Shown: piece by piece, positions 11,226 to 20,949 of the stretch
Numbering within the stretch: position 1 is the stretch's first letter
How the letters are laid out: the number at the start of each line of letters is the position of its first letter
NCBI GenBank assembly: GCA_031761405.1
Contig: JASEVX010000011.1
Coordinates: 37,077,048-37,141,047 of the forward strand
Length of the DNA stretch: 64,000 bases
Direction of reading: 5' to 3'
From: Serripes groenlandicus
Lineage: Eukaryota; Mollusca; Bivalvia; Cardiida; Cardiidae
Made by a program: the position numbers and the translations under genes
The notes under the pieces: generated by a model
The model's input: the letters and a program-made list of their open reading frames with translations, nothing else
Databases searched by the model: none
What the model was told of the DNA's origin: nothing

Positions 11226-11589
11226 TCTTGCAAGCTATTTATAGAACCTTTTGGAGTTTCGAGACGCCTGAGGTGTTTTGATTATCATGAGAGTTCTAGA
11301 ACAAGATGATATTTATTATCTGTTCAAACATGAAGAAAGATAATATTTACATAATTTAAATCTATGTAGATATTATCTCAATAAATCTCAAATCTTAGTA
11401 TCAATCCGGTTCCAACGTAACACTGACATGATTATTATTAATCGTGTCTCTGCATCACTGATGGAACTATATATATTTGGCGGTTTAACGGATGTAGGTT
11501 AATATCTTTGCAGTAAGGAATAAAAAGTCACTATGTATTTTCTTTCGTTGTTGTTGTTTCTGTTAGCATTGTGGCGATTGTCAAACCAA

Positions 11590-11680
11590 TCGCCACAAAA
11601 AGTGAAATATCTCCATAAATGAGAGTCTTATTATTAAAAGAGTTGAGAACATTGTGGCAAAAGGAGAAATTGTTAATGTT
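11590..11680 (+). mobile_element. palindromic MITE fragment
   Basis: CCATAAATGAGAGTCTTATT and CATTGTGGCAAAAGGAGAAA match the interior of the TTAA-type MITE. The flanking TTAGCATTGTGGCGATTG blocks (11563 and 11700) form a short direct repeat. The same arrangement is present in unit 2 near 35510-35600. Confidence 0.45.
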
Positions 11681-11736
11681 GTTGTTGTTGATGTTTCTGT
11701 TAGCATTGTGGCGATTGTAAAACCAATAGCCACAAA

Positions 11737-12032
11737 AACAATAGTCAGAACAGAACAGAACAGAACATACTCTTTATTACACCCAAATATACAATATACA
11801 ATATGGGGTATAGTCAGTTGACCGTCTGCCCAGGCTCTATTTCCTCTGGCTGCTCCTATCAACGTTAAATCTTTAATATCCAAATACAACGATGGGCACG
11901 TCCATATTAATAAAGAAGGGTTAAACAGAAACGGTCTAAGTGTGATACTGATAATCCTTGCCCGCTTACAGACGTATCTGTAGCAGCCGATGTTGTCTTT
12001 ACATAAACTATAACAAACTTTTAAATAATCAT
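11737..12032 (-). mobile_element. 3' end of a non-LTR retrotransposon
   Basis: A (CAGAA)n tract at ~11746-11765 sits at the low-coordinate end, equivalent to a (TTCTG)n 3' tail on the minus strand. The sequence above it resembles the 3' tails of the RT-bearing remnant at 31672. The minus-strand frame across it (11581-12048) is open but shows no reverse-transcriptase motif. Copies occur in unit 2 (35655-35950) and unit 3 (58740-58965). Confidence 0.5.
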
Positions 12033-12036
12033 ATAT

Positions 12037-12303
12037 GGGCCGTTCCACAAGAAAACCAACATTATGGACCCTGCGTACTGATTATGTATCGACCAAAATC
12101 AGCCTACGCATTCCGCGCAGGCTAATCCAGGCCGACAAATTCCGTCTCAGGGGCATAGAGGAATAGAGTAATAGCTCCTGAAACAGAAAATCCACAGGTG
12201 GCGAAAAGTGTCTGTCCGGCTAAGCCTGCGCGGCATGCTTATGCTGATCCACGTCGATACTTAACATTGAGTCCATAATGTTGGTTTTCCCGTGGAACGG
12301 CTC
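12037..12303 (+). mobile_element. CCGTTCCAC terminal-repeat MITE, 267 bp
   Basis: Left end GGGCCGTTCCACAAGAAAAC, right end TTTTCCCGTGGAACGGCTC. The ~32-bp terminal repeats continue through CCAACATTATGGA. The interior contains GCGCAGGCTAATCC and its near-inverse. It has no ORF. The flanks read CATATAT and ATATTCA, so the target may be AT-rich. The superfamily is not identifiable. Confidence 0.8.
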
Positions 12304-14289
12304 ATATTCATTCACGGAGGTTTCAATAGTTTCGCTTAAGTGTTGTCTCAGTATTCTGCTTCAAATGTTGAAAAGTTTAACAGCGTTCGAAATCAGACCA
12401 AGTTGAGTGTTTATAAAATGGTAGTTTGGAGTAACTTGCCCCTTCCATTACAGTATAGAGGGTCTGGCATACAGAAATAATGTTGGCGCTCTTTGGAATT
12501 GGTGTAGGACGCAAAAAGGTATAGAGCCTGCATTTATTTTGACCAACCAGTTAACCTTTCAAACTCTGAAATTGATTTACTTCATTATTAGTCGCCGGGC
12601 AGAAGCCCGCGACTTCTATTTTTAATAGCTTTTTGGAAATGACATGGGAGGAGAAATAATTATTAGAAACAAACAAATTTAAATGTCTTGAACATATTAC
12701 AATTGCGTTTGTTTAAAAACAATAAGTTATGACACATCTAAAATAAATATTCCGATGTTTTAAGTATGTGCAGTTTCTTTATTTTGACTCGCATTTCTGT
12801 TTTTTGTTTTATTTACGAAGACAAAACAATTCTTTATGAGACTTGCAGCAGACTGTTATGTGTCAATATCGAGATAAAAATCACGTCGAATTCTCCTTTA
12901 AAATAGCAATTTTGTTTGATTGTTATTTTCATGTTCAAAGAGATGTCTTCATTTGTGAAGAATGCATTGTATAATGTTTATCCATGTATATCTAAAATAT
13001 AAACTGTTTCTAAGCTAAAACTGTTGATCGCGTGACTCGCGAATACCAACTGCGTAGATCAATCGCCTTTGCAGAGAGCCGCTCTTTACATTCACATACA
13101 AATAGTAAATTATAGGTGATTTAAAATGTTTATTTTGTTCGAAACAAATGAAGAAAATAACAAACCGAGATAAAACTGGTTTTAATAGAAAAATGACTTT
13201 GAACGAACACTCTCTGCGAAGAAGAATGTGGGTCACGAATCGGTTCCTTCGTACAACATTATTTCGTCCTTGACAATTTTAAATGTGTCATTAGATTCCC
13301 TAAAGGCATTTTGCTTCCTATTTGCATATTGTTGTGTTTTTGTTGATAAATAATAGAATTCAAATATTCTGACAAACATCTTGAAAAGTGTATGTGGAAT
13401 TCACAAATCTTATAATTATTCCTTAATGAAAGAACTGTATACATACTAAGACTAATGATCGGCAAGATTACTCATTTCCATTACTGTTTATGATCAATAA
13501 TTAGTTGACTGTGTGTATGGTCAGCCTATTGTGGAATGGAGATTGATCATAAACAATCAAAGGCTTCAATTATATTTTAATGAAGGACATTCACTTCGTT
13601 GACACAAAAATGCAAGTTATGATACATTTTCACTTGGTCCCACCCCTGATGTTCCAATATGCCCCTCAGTTGATAACTGTTTATTCAACTACTATAATGT
13701 TAGTGTTATGCATAACTGCAGTATGGATTTCCGGCGACAATGATGCGTTGCATCAACTTTCTCTTGTTAATGTATTGATTCAAAACATCAATTCGTAATG
13801 GTACACCGTAACGTTTACAAAGATCAGTCGTTTATTTACTATGAGTAGGATATCGATATATAAGGGGAGGTAACCAATCTATTCCCTATTAATGGTGCAT
13901 GACGTACTAATTTACTATAGTACGCCGGGTACCAGACTTTATAAATGGTACAAGCGGCTACCCCCTTCCGCGCCTTTCTTAATGCGTGCAGATTTACAGT
14001 TTCTGGTAATAACCCGTGTTTTTATCGTTATATAACAAAGATGCTGTTGTAAAATGGCGTAAATCACCATTAAAACAAATACTACATTTAGATGCAATGG
14101 TTCACGATTATCAACTCTGAATGCCAGACACCGTATGTTGAACAGTACGTTTCGTTGTTGCACAGGTTTACGTCATAGTATATACATGCACAGGTGTTAT
14201 ATAAAGGCGGAAGTTTATTTGAATTTTTGGTTGAAGTTACAAACATAAATGAATGGCAATACGTTCAGTTAAACTTTACGTTTCATAAT
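12304..14289. other. no gene; one 16-bp inverted repeat
   Basis: Largely unique AT-rich DNA, the best-conserved spacer between units. GTTTATGATCAAT (~13485) and ATTGATCATAAACAATC (~13541) form an inverted pair. TACTAATTTACTATAGTA at ~13907 is the site that in unit 3 received the foldback element. I see no coding exon. Confidence 0.4.
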
Positions 14290-14435
14290 GGTAAATAGTT
14301 CTCAGGGTAGTGGGGTTTGCGTTACGGCTGATCCGCTTGGGTCAGGTTAAATGGACCAGTAGTACTGATAAGTTACCTAGGAAACGACGTATTATGAAGG
14401 AAAACTTGTTTAAGGCGGCGTTAAACACCATACAA
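14290..14435 (+). mobile_element. SINE 3' portion
   Basis: Contains CAGGTTAAATGGACCAGTAG, ACCTAGGAAACGACGTATTA and AAGGCGGCGTTAAACACC, the tail domain shared by SINEs at 23935, 56110 (inverted) and 62583. The tRNA head present in the unit 3 copy is lost here. Confidence 0.65.
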
Positions 14436-14540
14436 ACAAAAAAGTAAATAAATCCTGCTTTCTTGACTTCTCCAAACTCTAGACAGCGCAAACAGTAGCA
14501 TTTTATCAGATTGATAAGGGTATACGGTAATGAAACTTTC

Positions 14541-14615
14541 TTACCTGGCATTTTTTAAGATTGTTTACGTCGATTACTAATAGTAAACAATCTTAAAAAA
14601 TGCTAGATAAGAAAG
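14541..14615. repeat. near-perfect 33-bp-arm hairpin
   Basis: CTTACCTGGCATTTTTTAAG pairs with CTTAAAAAATGCTAGATAAG and the pairing continues through GATTGTTTAC / GTAAACAATC. The loop GTCGATTACTAATA is 14 nt. The hairpin is conserved in unit 2 (38459-38533) and decayed in unit 3 (~63100-63160). Confidence 0.7.
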
Positions 14616-14679
14616 TGTCAGACTTTATTACACATCGATGATGACAAACGTGCTTTCCATATTCAATGATACAGACGAT

Positions 14680-14982
14680 TTTGGACGCATCTGATGCAGA
14701 CATTTGATAACAAAAACGTTTAAAATGGAGGAGTGGCAGTAAACAAGTTATTTTTCCTACTACGTTTTCAACAGTTTTCATTATTTTATTTTCAGATAAA
14801 GAAAGTGACTACGGGACACATTTAAGCAGAAGGAGGAACTGCTCATAATGAACAATTTCTCCTTTTGTTACAATACTATTCAATAATAACACGTTCACAA
14901 GGAGATATTTGATGACATTTTTTACAAAGTTCTTTTCTAAAGTCGTCTGCAGTAGATGTGTTAAATGTGGGGAAAGTGTTAA
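14680..14982 (+). mobile_element. diverged palindromic MITE
   Basis: GGAACTGCTCATAATGAAC with AATTTCTCCTTTTGTTACAA marks the family core. GTCGTCTGCAGTAGATG and GTGGGGAAAGTG mark the right end. The unit 2 copy lies at ~38598-38900. Confidence 0.55.
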
Positions 14983-15392
14983 AAGTCATCGAAGGTCCTT
15001 TGTCGAGTGACGTGGCTGATATTAGAGAACCTGGATGAATCTTTGTTTATAATTTGGCTAGTCGCTCAAGTGTTGCATACATGTAGCTGTTGCACCAGCA
15101 TTTGTACATCCGTTAAAAATACATGTATATTTGAGGTAAAACCAATGGAGATAGACAGCTATTTTGGTTTGAAGTCACAAATACGTGTTTTGCTTGATTG
15201 GGTTTCAATGACGTTTTCTTTCATATGACGATACTCATTTTTTACCTGGCTTTCACATGGTGGTAAAGGAATGATGTTTGTCACATTGCCTTTTGTCAAT
15301 AATGTTGGTCGAGCTGCGATTCAAACTCACAATGTCTTGATTGTGTCGCTTGAGATGGAGCTACCGGGGATCGGCTACAAGACACCCTTCAT
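14983..15392. other. no recognisable gene
   Basis: Contains a piece that resembles a reversed SINE B-box region (GCTGCGATTCAAACTCACAA near 15311, followed by TGAGATGGAGCTACC). I see nothing else. Confidence 0.3.
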
Positions 15393-15414
15393 CCCCCCCC
15401 CCCCCCCCCCCCCC
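15393..15414. repeat. poly-C tract, 22 bp
   Basis: An uninterrupted C run. In unit 2 the corresponding run is 25 C (39316-39340) and is followed by ~370 bp absent here, so this is a breakpoint between units. The length of such tracts is often unreliable in assemblies. Confidence 0.8.
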
Positions 15415-15459
15415 AAATGGCAATTAGCTTGATAACTGTGAATTCTCTAGTGATACTGC

Positions 15460-15785
15460 TACCCGCACCCTTGGTGGTAATGTCTTTCCACCAATCAACA
15501 TGGCTTGACGGAATTTGATATTGGGTTACCTATTGAGCATTTCTACAAAATTATTTAAAACTCGGCTTCATCCTTTCGGAGAAGACTTTGAACGTTTTCA
15601 TTTTAACCATATTAAGCAATACAGACCCCAAGTCGGCCATGTTTTTGACAAATCAACATGGTTTGACGAATTCTCATATAGGGTTACCCAAGGCACATTT
15701 CTACATAATTATTTGGAAATCGGACATCTAGTTTGGGAGGGGAAGATTTTTATAAGTTTTCATTACATTTAGATGCGACATAACA
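15460..15785 (+). mobile_element. pearl-like repeat fragment (two core units)
   Basis: Repeats CCACCAATCAACATGGCTTG, CATTTCTACAAAATTATTTA and CTTTCGGAGAAG, the core units of the 5440 element. The 85-codon open frame across it is a consequence of the repeat. Confidence 0.6.
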
Positions 15786-15812
15786 TAACAACTAATTTAC
15801 ATGACTGAGGCT

Positions 15813-15883
15813 ATTCGCCCGACCGTCGACCGAATAAGGATATTCGCCCGACCGCCGGGTCTACAAGCTGTGTATTCGCCTGA
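15813..15883 (+). repeat. CGCCCGACCG cluster, left boundary
   Basis: TATTCGCCCGACCGTCGACC and ATATTCGCCCGACCGCCGGG are two GC-rich, partly self-palindromic copies. The same words occur inverted at 20396-20515, bracketing ~4.7 kb in unit 1 (and 40100-44458 in unit 2). Confidence 0.55.
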
Positions 15884-16006
15884 TTAAAATATTTAGCAGA
15901 TTTTATGAATATTTCGCAGTCCTTTACTCTTCTGTGATTGGACAACACAACGTTCTTTCTCTTTTCTACAGGAAAGCCGTTCAGTTCAATTGGTATTATT
16001 TCTTAA

Positions 16007-16400
16007 CCCTTTCCCACATACAATCCGCACTTAGGAAATATTTGGGCAAAATTATTAAGAACCTCTATGAATAAAAGTGTTATTATTAAATGAAATAGAA
16101 AAACTGTGCCAAACTGAGCAATTTCTACTTTTGCCACAATGTTTTCAAAAGTCGTCCGCATCAGGGGGCAGACGCAATTCAAAGCATGTGCAGCAGAAGA
16201 CTTTCAAAAACATATGGCAAAAGGAAGAACTGCTCCTATTGATAAATTTATCGAATCTGCTTGCTACAGTGTCCCTGCTAACAATACCGAAACATATTTT
16301 TACCTTTTCCCACATATAACTTATCAGCAGCAGACGCCTTAAAAACATCTAGGCACAATTATGAGCAGACACTTTGAAAATACATTCATAATTTAACGCA
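16007..16400 (+). mobile_element. palindromic MITEs, two overlapping
   Basis: TTAA then CCCTTTCCCACATACAATCC begins the first. Its core AACTGAGCAATTTCTAC and the box AAAAGTCGTCCGCATC follow. A second partial copy has GCAGCAGAAGACTTTC and GGAAGAACTGCTCC, and ends near the inverted terminal word CCTTTTCCCACATATAAC at 16302. Confidence 0.55.
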
Positions 16401-16489
16401 AATTTAAACAACAGAATAGATTATGTATCAAGACATGTAACAATACTGCGTGTTGTTTAATAACATATATACATGTATACATATTGTTA

Positions 16490-16695
16490 TCCTTTCTCAC
16501 ATATAACTTATCTGCAGCGGACGCCTTGAAAACATCTAAGCACAATTATAAACAAACCCTATGAATAAAAGTTGAAAACAATGTGACAGAAGAAGAAATA
16601 GCTCATGATGAGCAATTTCTCATTTTGCCACAATGTTTTCAAAAGTCGTCTGATGCAGATGCATCAGAAAGCATATATTATATATATGTGGCAAT
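16490..16695 (+). mobile_element. palindromic MITE
   Basis: CCTTTCTCACATATAAC at the left; GAAATAGCTCATGATGAGC with CAATTTCTCATTTTGCC at the centre; GTCGTCTGATGCAGATGC and TATATGTGGCAATG at the right. Confidence 0.65.
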
Positions 16696-16926
16696 GTAAA
16701 ATTATAAATGCATTGAAGAGTGGGCATGTCTTTCCCCTCATATAAATTATAACATCAAACGCTTCGAAAATACATTCATGATTTAACAATTTTATTTGAT
16801 AACCACGACCCATCCCCATGGGCCTATAAGTCACCTAAACATAATTATATAATTCACCATATCATACAAATACTCATGCATTATATAAACACGTTGTCCT
16901 GATCAAAAGTGCAATGAGTCATTTAA

Positions 16927-17121
16927 CCCTTTTCCATACTCAATAAATCTGCCAAAAAACGCCTTCGAAAACATCAAGGCAAAAGCACCGAAGATCTCTA
17001 TAAATGAAAGAACATTTATTAAATAATTTTAAACAGACTTTGGCAATAGAAGAAATTGCTTGTTTTTCAAAATGCTTCTGCTGCAGTCGCAAACGAAGGC
17101 ATTTATGTCAGGGAAGGGGTT
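16927..17121 (+). mobile_element. palindromic MITE, unit 1 only
   Basis: TTAA precedes CCCTTTTCCATACTC; the right end is GTCAGGGAAGGGG. It falls in a ~370-bp block (about 16917-17288) absent from unit 2, where sequence jumps from TCCTGAT to TTTCGGGAATC. The gap is larger than the MITE, so unit 2 was probably deleted. Confidence 0.6.
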
Positions 17122-17369
17122 ACTTCGGCCTGAAAATTATTTGAATATCAATCTATGTGCAAGTAAAAACAATGTTTGCAGTGAACAACATGGTTTGATA
17201 CGAACTTATTTAGTTTAAGTAGTAGTCCAATTAATCTATGGAAGATACCCTTAACCGCGGATTATTTGTATTTGGCAAAGAAATTATAACTCTTTCGGGA
17301 ATCTACAAGATACACTGAGAAACTTATAATAAAGTCCATACAAAAATAATTTCAAATTCATGAAAAATG

Positions 17370-17545
17370 ATTGGTTAAGGGTTCCATCATATAGATGCTT
17401 TTTGAAGACTGCATCTACTACTACAACTACTTCTACTACTATTAATTTTCCCTCATATAGACGCTTTTTGACGACTCTGCAGCTACTACTACTTTTCCCT
17501 AATATAGACATGTTTTGACGCCTCTGCAGCTAATACTACTACGCA
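17370..17545 (+). repeat. three ~65-bp direct repeats with CTACTA runs
   Basis: Each unit has CCNNATATAGAC/TG, TTTTGACG and CTGCAGCTACTACTAC-like blocks. The CTGCAGC and 'tttccctcatatagac' words hint that they arose from the terminal part of the TTAA-type MITE. Confidence 0.5.
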
Positions 17546-17590
17546 ATCTGCATTTTGATATTCATTGCGATAGTAGAGTACATTGAATAT

Positions 17591-17959
17591 TTAATGTAGA
17601 TTTCCATCATGCAAAATCTGAACGAAGTCTCCAGCAGCAACTGCAAAGAACATCTTCTGACTAAGTATTGGTTTTTGCAGTCCCGCCATTGCTGGAAACT
17701 GTTGTTTTAAAAGAATCGATGCTGCATGTATATGATCATCTGTCAGCATACTCCAATCGGCATCTTGTTGGGTAAAGATTGCCTCCTCTGTGACTGACTT
17801 ATCCTGTGTACCTGTTGTCATCTTATTTCGCCTCTCTCTTGCACGCTTTGCTGCCTGGAAAATGTTTTCATTTTTACCACCGCCCTTTTGCTTTATTCTG
17901 GACTTTCCTCTGATTGGTGGTGTTCTTGGTAATTGAATATTTTGAAGATTTGCTAACAC
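17591..17959 (-). pseudogene. Ulp1-like (C48) protease domain fragment
   Basis: A 122-codon minus-strand frame. The N-terminal half is basic (KAKRARERRNK-like). Residues ~70-120 include WSMLTDDHIHAASILLKQQF, GLQKP and VQILHDGNLH. The pattern W-L-D-HI-A-LL-K-QFP-GLQ-QILH-H resembles the start of Ulp1-like cysteine proteases found in animal transposable elements. A stop codon follows the His that would be the catalytic H of an HW motif, so the Asp and Cys parts are missing. Unit 2 keeps only the end (about 41640-41812), having lost ~235 bp. The family call is from memory of the motif. Confidence 0.5.
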
Positions 17960-18594
17960 ATCTTTGGCTGAACCTGTGGCACAATTCGTTTAATCGGATT
18001 ATGTTTCTTCAACTTGTAGAGACTGCACCCAGCCTCGTTCAAACCGGCTCTACAGGTTGGCAACATTGACGTTAATGGAGAACGGAGACTGGGTTTTCTT
18101 GTGCTCTGGTGAGTGTATTTCGAGGGCTTGGCGTGAAACGGTTGTAACTAAAAACCTATTTTGAAAACCCTGGTTTAGAGGCAATTTTGACCCCTTTGTA
18201 AACAATGCAAATTTAGATACCATTGCTTGTTCTACCATTGCTCAGAACGAGCATTGACACCTAAATTTCCATTGTTTATCAAGAAAAATGATTTAACGCT
18301 TATAAAGACTTTATGGCGAGGTGATGAACCTTGGTAAACAAATACCAATTTTAGTTGTACATCGAGATAGAAATATGGGGTATGGATCCAGAAACTGAAC
18401 ATCAGAGATGCAGATACTCCAGTTTCACGTTAGACCTCTATCAGTCGCCTCTTACGATCATGCAAGGGGTGGGCAGTGGTCCCAATTATTGTGCCATTCA
18501 GGCACGCCCAGAACAACATGGGGCACACCAACACGAGTTGTCATTTGTAGCTAAAAGTTCAATTTACCCCCTTTGTGATGACGCCTGGTTGCTA
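17960..18594. other. unclassified repeated sequence
   Basis: Shared with unit 2 (41812-42530) apart from a ~125-bp insertion there. The stretch ATCAGTCGCCTCTTACGATC followed by ATGCAAGGGGTGGG resembles a dispersed word I associate with mollusc and fish repeats. No coding exon. Confidence 0.35.
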
Positions 18595-19023
18595 TGATTT
18601 TGTAACCAATCAATACGGATTGAACACATTAAGTAGAGGATCACTGAAGTAAGATTCCTATTAAATTTTCTTAAAATCAGACAAACACTTTCAACCAATC
18701 AGTATGGATTTAACAATTTTTGTAGAAGGTCACCCAAGGAACATTTCTACCAAATAATATTGGAATCTGACGAGCAGATTTATAGGAAGATTTTTAAAAT
18801 TTGGACATTTCTGAGGCCGCAACAACCAAATTCTGAATGGAATTTTAAAATCTTTGAACAATTTTGAAAGAGGGCCACCAAAGGAACATTCCTGTGGAGA
18901 TTGGTTGAAATTGGTTATGTGGTTAAGGAGGAGATGATGTTTAAAGCTAAAAGTTAACAACGGACGGACGAACAGAGAGTGATCAGAATAGATCACCTTG
19001 AGCCTTCGGCTCGGGTGAGCTAA
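18595..19023 (+). mobile_element. pearl-like repeat, 3' end with hairpin
   Basis: Core words ACCAATCAATACGGATTGAA and GGTCACCCAAGGAACATTTC lead to AACAACGGACGGACGAACAG and a hairpin, CACCTTGAGCC / GGCTCGGGTG, ending GAGCTAAAAAGGG. The terminal hairpin layout matches the 5440 element though the sequence differs. Unit 2 copy ~42530-42955. Confidence 0.6.
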
Positions 19024-19095
19024 AAAGGGAATATTATAAAAGAAATACCTGTTTAAAGACCTGTCACTGTAACCTAACTCATTAATTGTTTGCAT

Positions 19096-19308
19096 TTTCT
19101 TTCAATCTATTGAATCTGCAGCAGACAACAGTGTGACAAAAACCTGAAACTTTCCATAAATGATAGTTTAATTGTTAAATAAAGATGAAAACATTGTGGC
19201 TAAAGGAGAAATTGCTCATCATGAGCAATTTCACCTTTGGCCACAATGTTCTCAAAAGTCGTCTGCTGCTATTGCGTCAAAATGCGTCTGCAGGAGGAAA
19301 AGGGTGAA
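19096..19308 (+). mobile_element. palindromic MITE
   Basis: GAATCTGCAGCAGACAACAG, then AAAGGAGAAATTGCTCATC / ATGAGCAATTTCACCTTTGG (a strong central hairpin), then AAAAGTCGTCTGCTGC. The terminal repeats are eroded. Unit 2 copy ~43023-43235. Confidence 0.65.
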
Positions 19309-19600
19309 TAAAGAAATTGATAACTCATCATAATTCATTTTGTAAAACGGACAGTTCCTTTGAAACATGATTTGACCATAGATATGAATGCCGTACATTG
19401 CATAAATTTCTTTAAAAGAAAATATCTGAAAATTCAATTCTAGATTCCCATTTCACCTCCTACGTGCAAACGCATGCAGACGAGATGTGTAAACATTGTG
19501 TACAAATGAGAAAGTGTCCAGTATGAGTAATTTCTCCATTTGCAACAATCTTTTCAACTATTCAATTTCAAAGTAATATATATATATGTTTTGTTTTTTA

Positions 19601-19879
19601 TTACATTATAGTATGGATAGATGTAGTAAAAACTGTAATAATGATGATATATACATGTGTACACCTGAACCGGACAAATCTGTACACGAAACGATCAGGA
19701 TACTTGGTTGTGTTAGGACCAAGTTTAAGGTTTTCCGATGTTACTTTCTTACAATCATACTTAGTAAAGAGAACGTTGTGCCCTTCAGAATATTCTCTGA
19801 TGACATTATTTAGTTCATCAAAAGAATCGTATTCATTGCCGACTCGCAGCATATTCGGCTCAAATATTGCAGTTTTCAA
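19601..19879 (-). pseudogene. ZSWIM1/3 (MULE-derived) N-terminal-like ORF
   Basis: 92 codons. Residues ~17-45 read EYDSFDELNNVIREYSEGHN then LFTKYDCKKV; ~66-76 read YRFVRFRCTH. This F-x4-F-x8-Y...F-x3-DC-x2-V...Y-x2-V-x-F-x-C pattern resembles the N-terminal domain of ZSWIM3/ZSWIM1, proteins derived from MULE transposases. After CTH the DNA reads GTATATATC, a possible splice donor, so this may be a first exon. In unit 2 (43543-43815) the ORF is also open, with a 6-bp in-frame deletion. No downstream RNase-H or SWIM exon is visible, so a transposon remnant is likelier than a gene. Confidence 0.4.
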
Positions 19880-19907
19880 ATTATCACAAATCGCTAGTCT
19901 GTGTAAA

Positions 19908-19962
19908 TGACGTCAGACTGTGTGACGACATCACATGTCACGTGCCTATGCAAATGACGTCA
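19908..19962. promoter_or_regulatory. dense CRE / E-box / octamer cluster
   Basis: TGACGTCA occurs at 19908-19915 and 19955-19962, CACGTG at 19939-19944, and ATGCAAAT at 19948-19955. These palindromic bZIP and bHLH sites and a POU octamer lie 29-83 bp upstream of the start of the minus-strand ZSWIM-like ORF. Whether it acts as a promoter is inference. Confidence 0.4.
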
Positions 19963-20399
19963 GTGTGATGTCATTAAGTTATTTTTTACTCGTACATATA
20001 TGTAAAAAATAAAAGGTGTATCATTAAAGGAAATGAATTCAAAAAGAGTGTGTTATGTGATAAATTGCATATATAAATCTAGCAATATTGCGAGGATAAA
20101 CTGTCGTAAACTGGTTCATTTTCTTCTAGACAAACGCCTACATGTACCAGTCAAAATCCTGTAGGACACATTATCACATGTCACGTGCCTATGCAAATGA
20201 CGCCAGTATGATGTAATTAAAATAGTTTTTACTCGTACATATATGTAAAAAATAAAAGGTATCATTAAGGGAAAATAATTAAAAAAGAGTGTGTTAAATT
20301 GAATATATATATATAGCAATATTGCGAGGATGAACTGTCGTAAACTGGTTCAATTCCTTATAGACAAACGCCTACTGTACCAGTCAAAATCCTGTCGGG
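19931..20399 (+). repeat. two-copy tandem repeat, period 243 bp
   Basis: Both copies begin TCACATGTCACGTGCCTATG (19931 and 20174) and pass through ACTCGTACATATATG, GCAATATTGCGAGGAT and AAACTGGTTCA to AGTCAAAATCCTGT. The second copy has the CRE mutated to TGACGCCA. Unit 2 has the same pair at 43867 and 44110, so this doubling predates the 24-kb duplication. Confidence 0.8.
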
Positions 20400-20515
20400 C
20401 GAATAGCTAGTCTTGGCTTATTAACCCGACGGTCGGGTGAAAAGTCAAATGAACCTTATTTACCCAACGGTCGGGTGAAACGCCAGAAGAACCTTATTTA
20501 CCCGACGGTCGTGTA
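20396..20515 (-). repeat. CCCGACGGTCGGG cluster, right boundary
   Basis: GTCGGGCGAATAG, CCCGACGGTCGGGTGAA, CCCAACGGTCGGGTGAA and CCCGACGGTCGTG are spaced ~40 bp apart with AACCTTATTTA spacers. They are the inverse of the 15813 cluster. Unit 2 copy 44332-44457. Confidence 0.6.
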
Positions 20516-20520
20516 AATAG

Positions 20521-20790
20521 TCACTTCCAATCAACATGGCCTGAAAGAAATTGATAGCGGGTCACCCAAGGAACATTTCTGAAACACTATTTAAGAATCG
20601 GCCTACCAGTTTGGCAGGATAATGTTCCTTAAGAAGTTTTCTTTCGGTTGCCATGGAGTAGTTCATGGATAAAATTGGCCGTTTGGGTATAGAATAGAAG
20701 AAGTTTGAAGCCAAAAGTTAACACATGTACGCACGACGGTCAATTCGCTATGACAAAAGCTCGTCTGGTATTCAACCAGTAGAGCTAAAA
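20521..20790 (+). mobile_element. pearl-like repeat, 3' end
   Basis: CCAATCAACATGGCCTGAAA, GGTCACCCAAGGAACATTTC, then ACGCACGACGGTCAATTCGC and the terminal inverted words GCTCGTCTGG / CCAGTAGAGC before TAAAAATG. Same terminus type as 6700. Unit 2 copy 44462-44730. Confidence 0.6.
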
Positions 20791-20834
20791 ATGAGGAAAC
20801 CATGTTCAATACTCAAAATCAACAAACATTCATG

Positions 20835-20945
20835 TTTTTACCCCAGAAAGAACAAACAACAAATCTGCAGCTGACGACTTTGAAAACATCTTGGCAAAAA
20901 ATGAAAGAAATTTAATATTTAATAGAGTTAAAAACATTTTACAAA
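20835..20945 (+). mobile_element. palindromic MITE fragment
   Basis: AAATCTGCAGCTGACGACTT and GAAAACATCTTGGC match the left half of the TTAA-type MITE. Confidence 0.45.
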
Positions 20946-20949
20946 CAGA

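Noticed and set aside
11581..12048. 155-codon minus-strand ORF (also 35499-35966) as a host gene
   Set aside because: It spans a MITE fragment, a (CAGAA)n tail and a retrotransposon 3' end; conservation between units reflects recent duplication only.
15393..15414. Poly-C run as a functional element
   Set aside because: Homopolymer of uncertain assembly length at a breakpoint; no motif around it.
18730..19095. 121-codon minus-strand ORF
   Set aside because: It overlaps pearl-like repeats and their terminal hairpin and is shortened by an indel in unit 2.
19586..19910. Plus-strand ORFs over the ZSWIM-like frame
   Set aside because: Antisense shadows; only the minus-strand frame shows a recognisable residue pattern.
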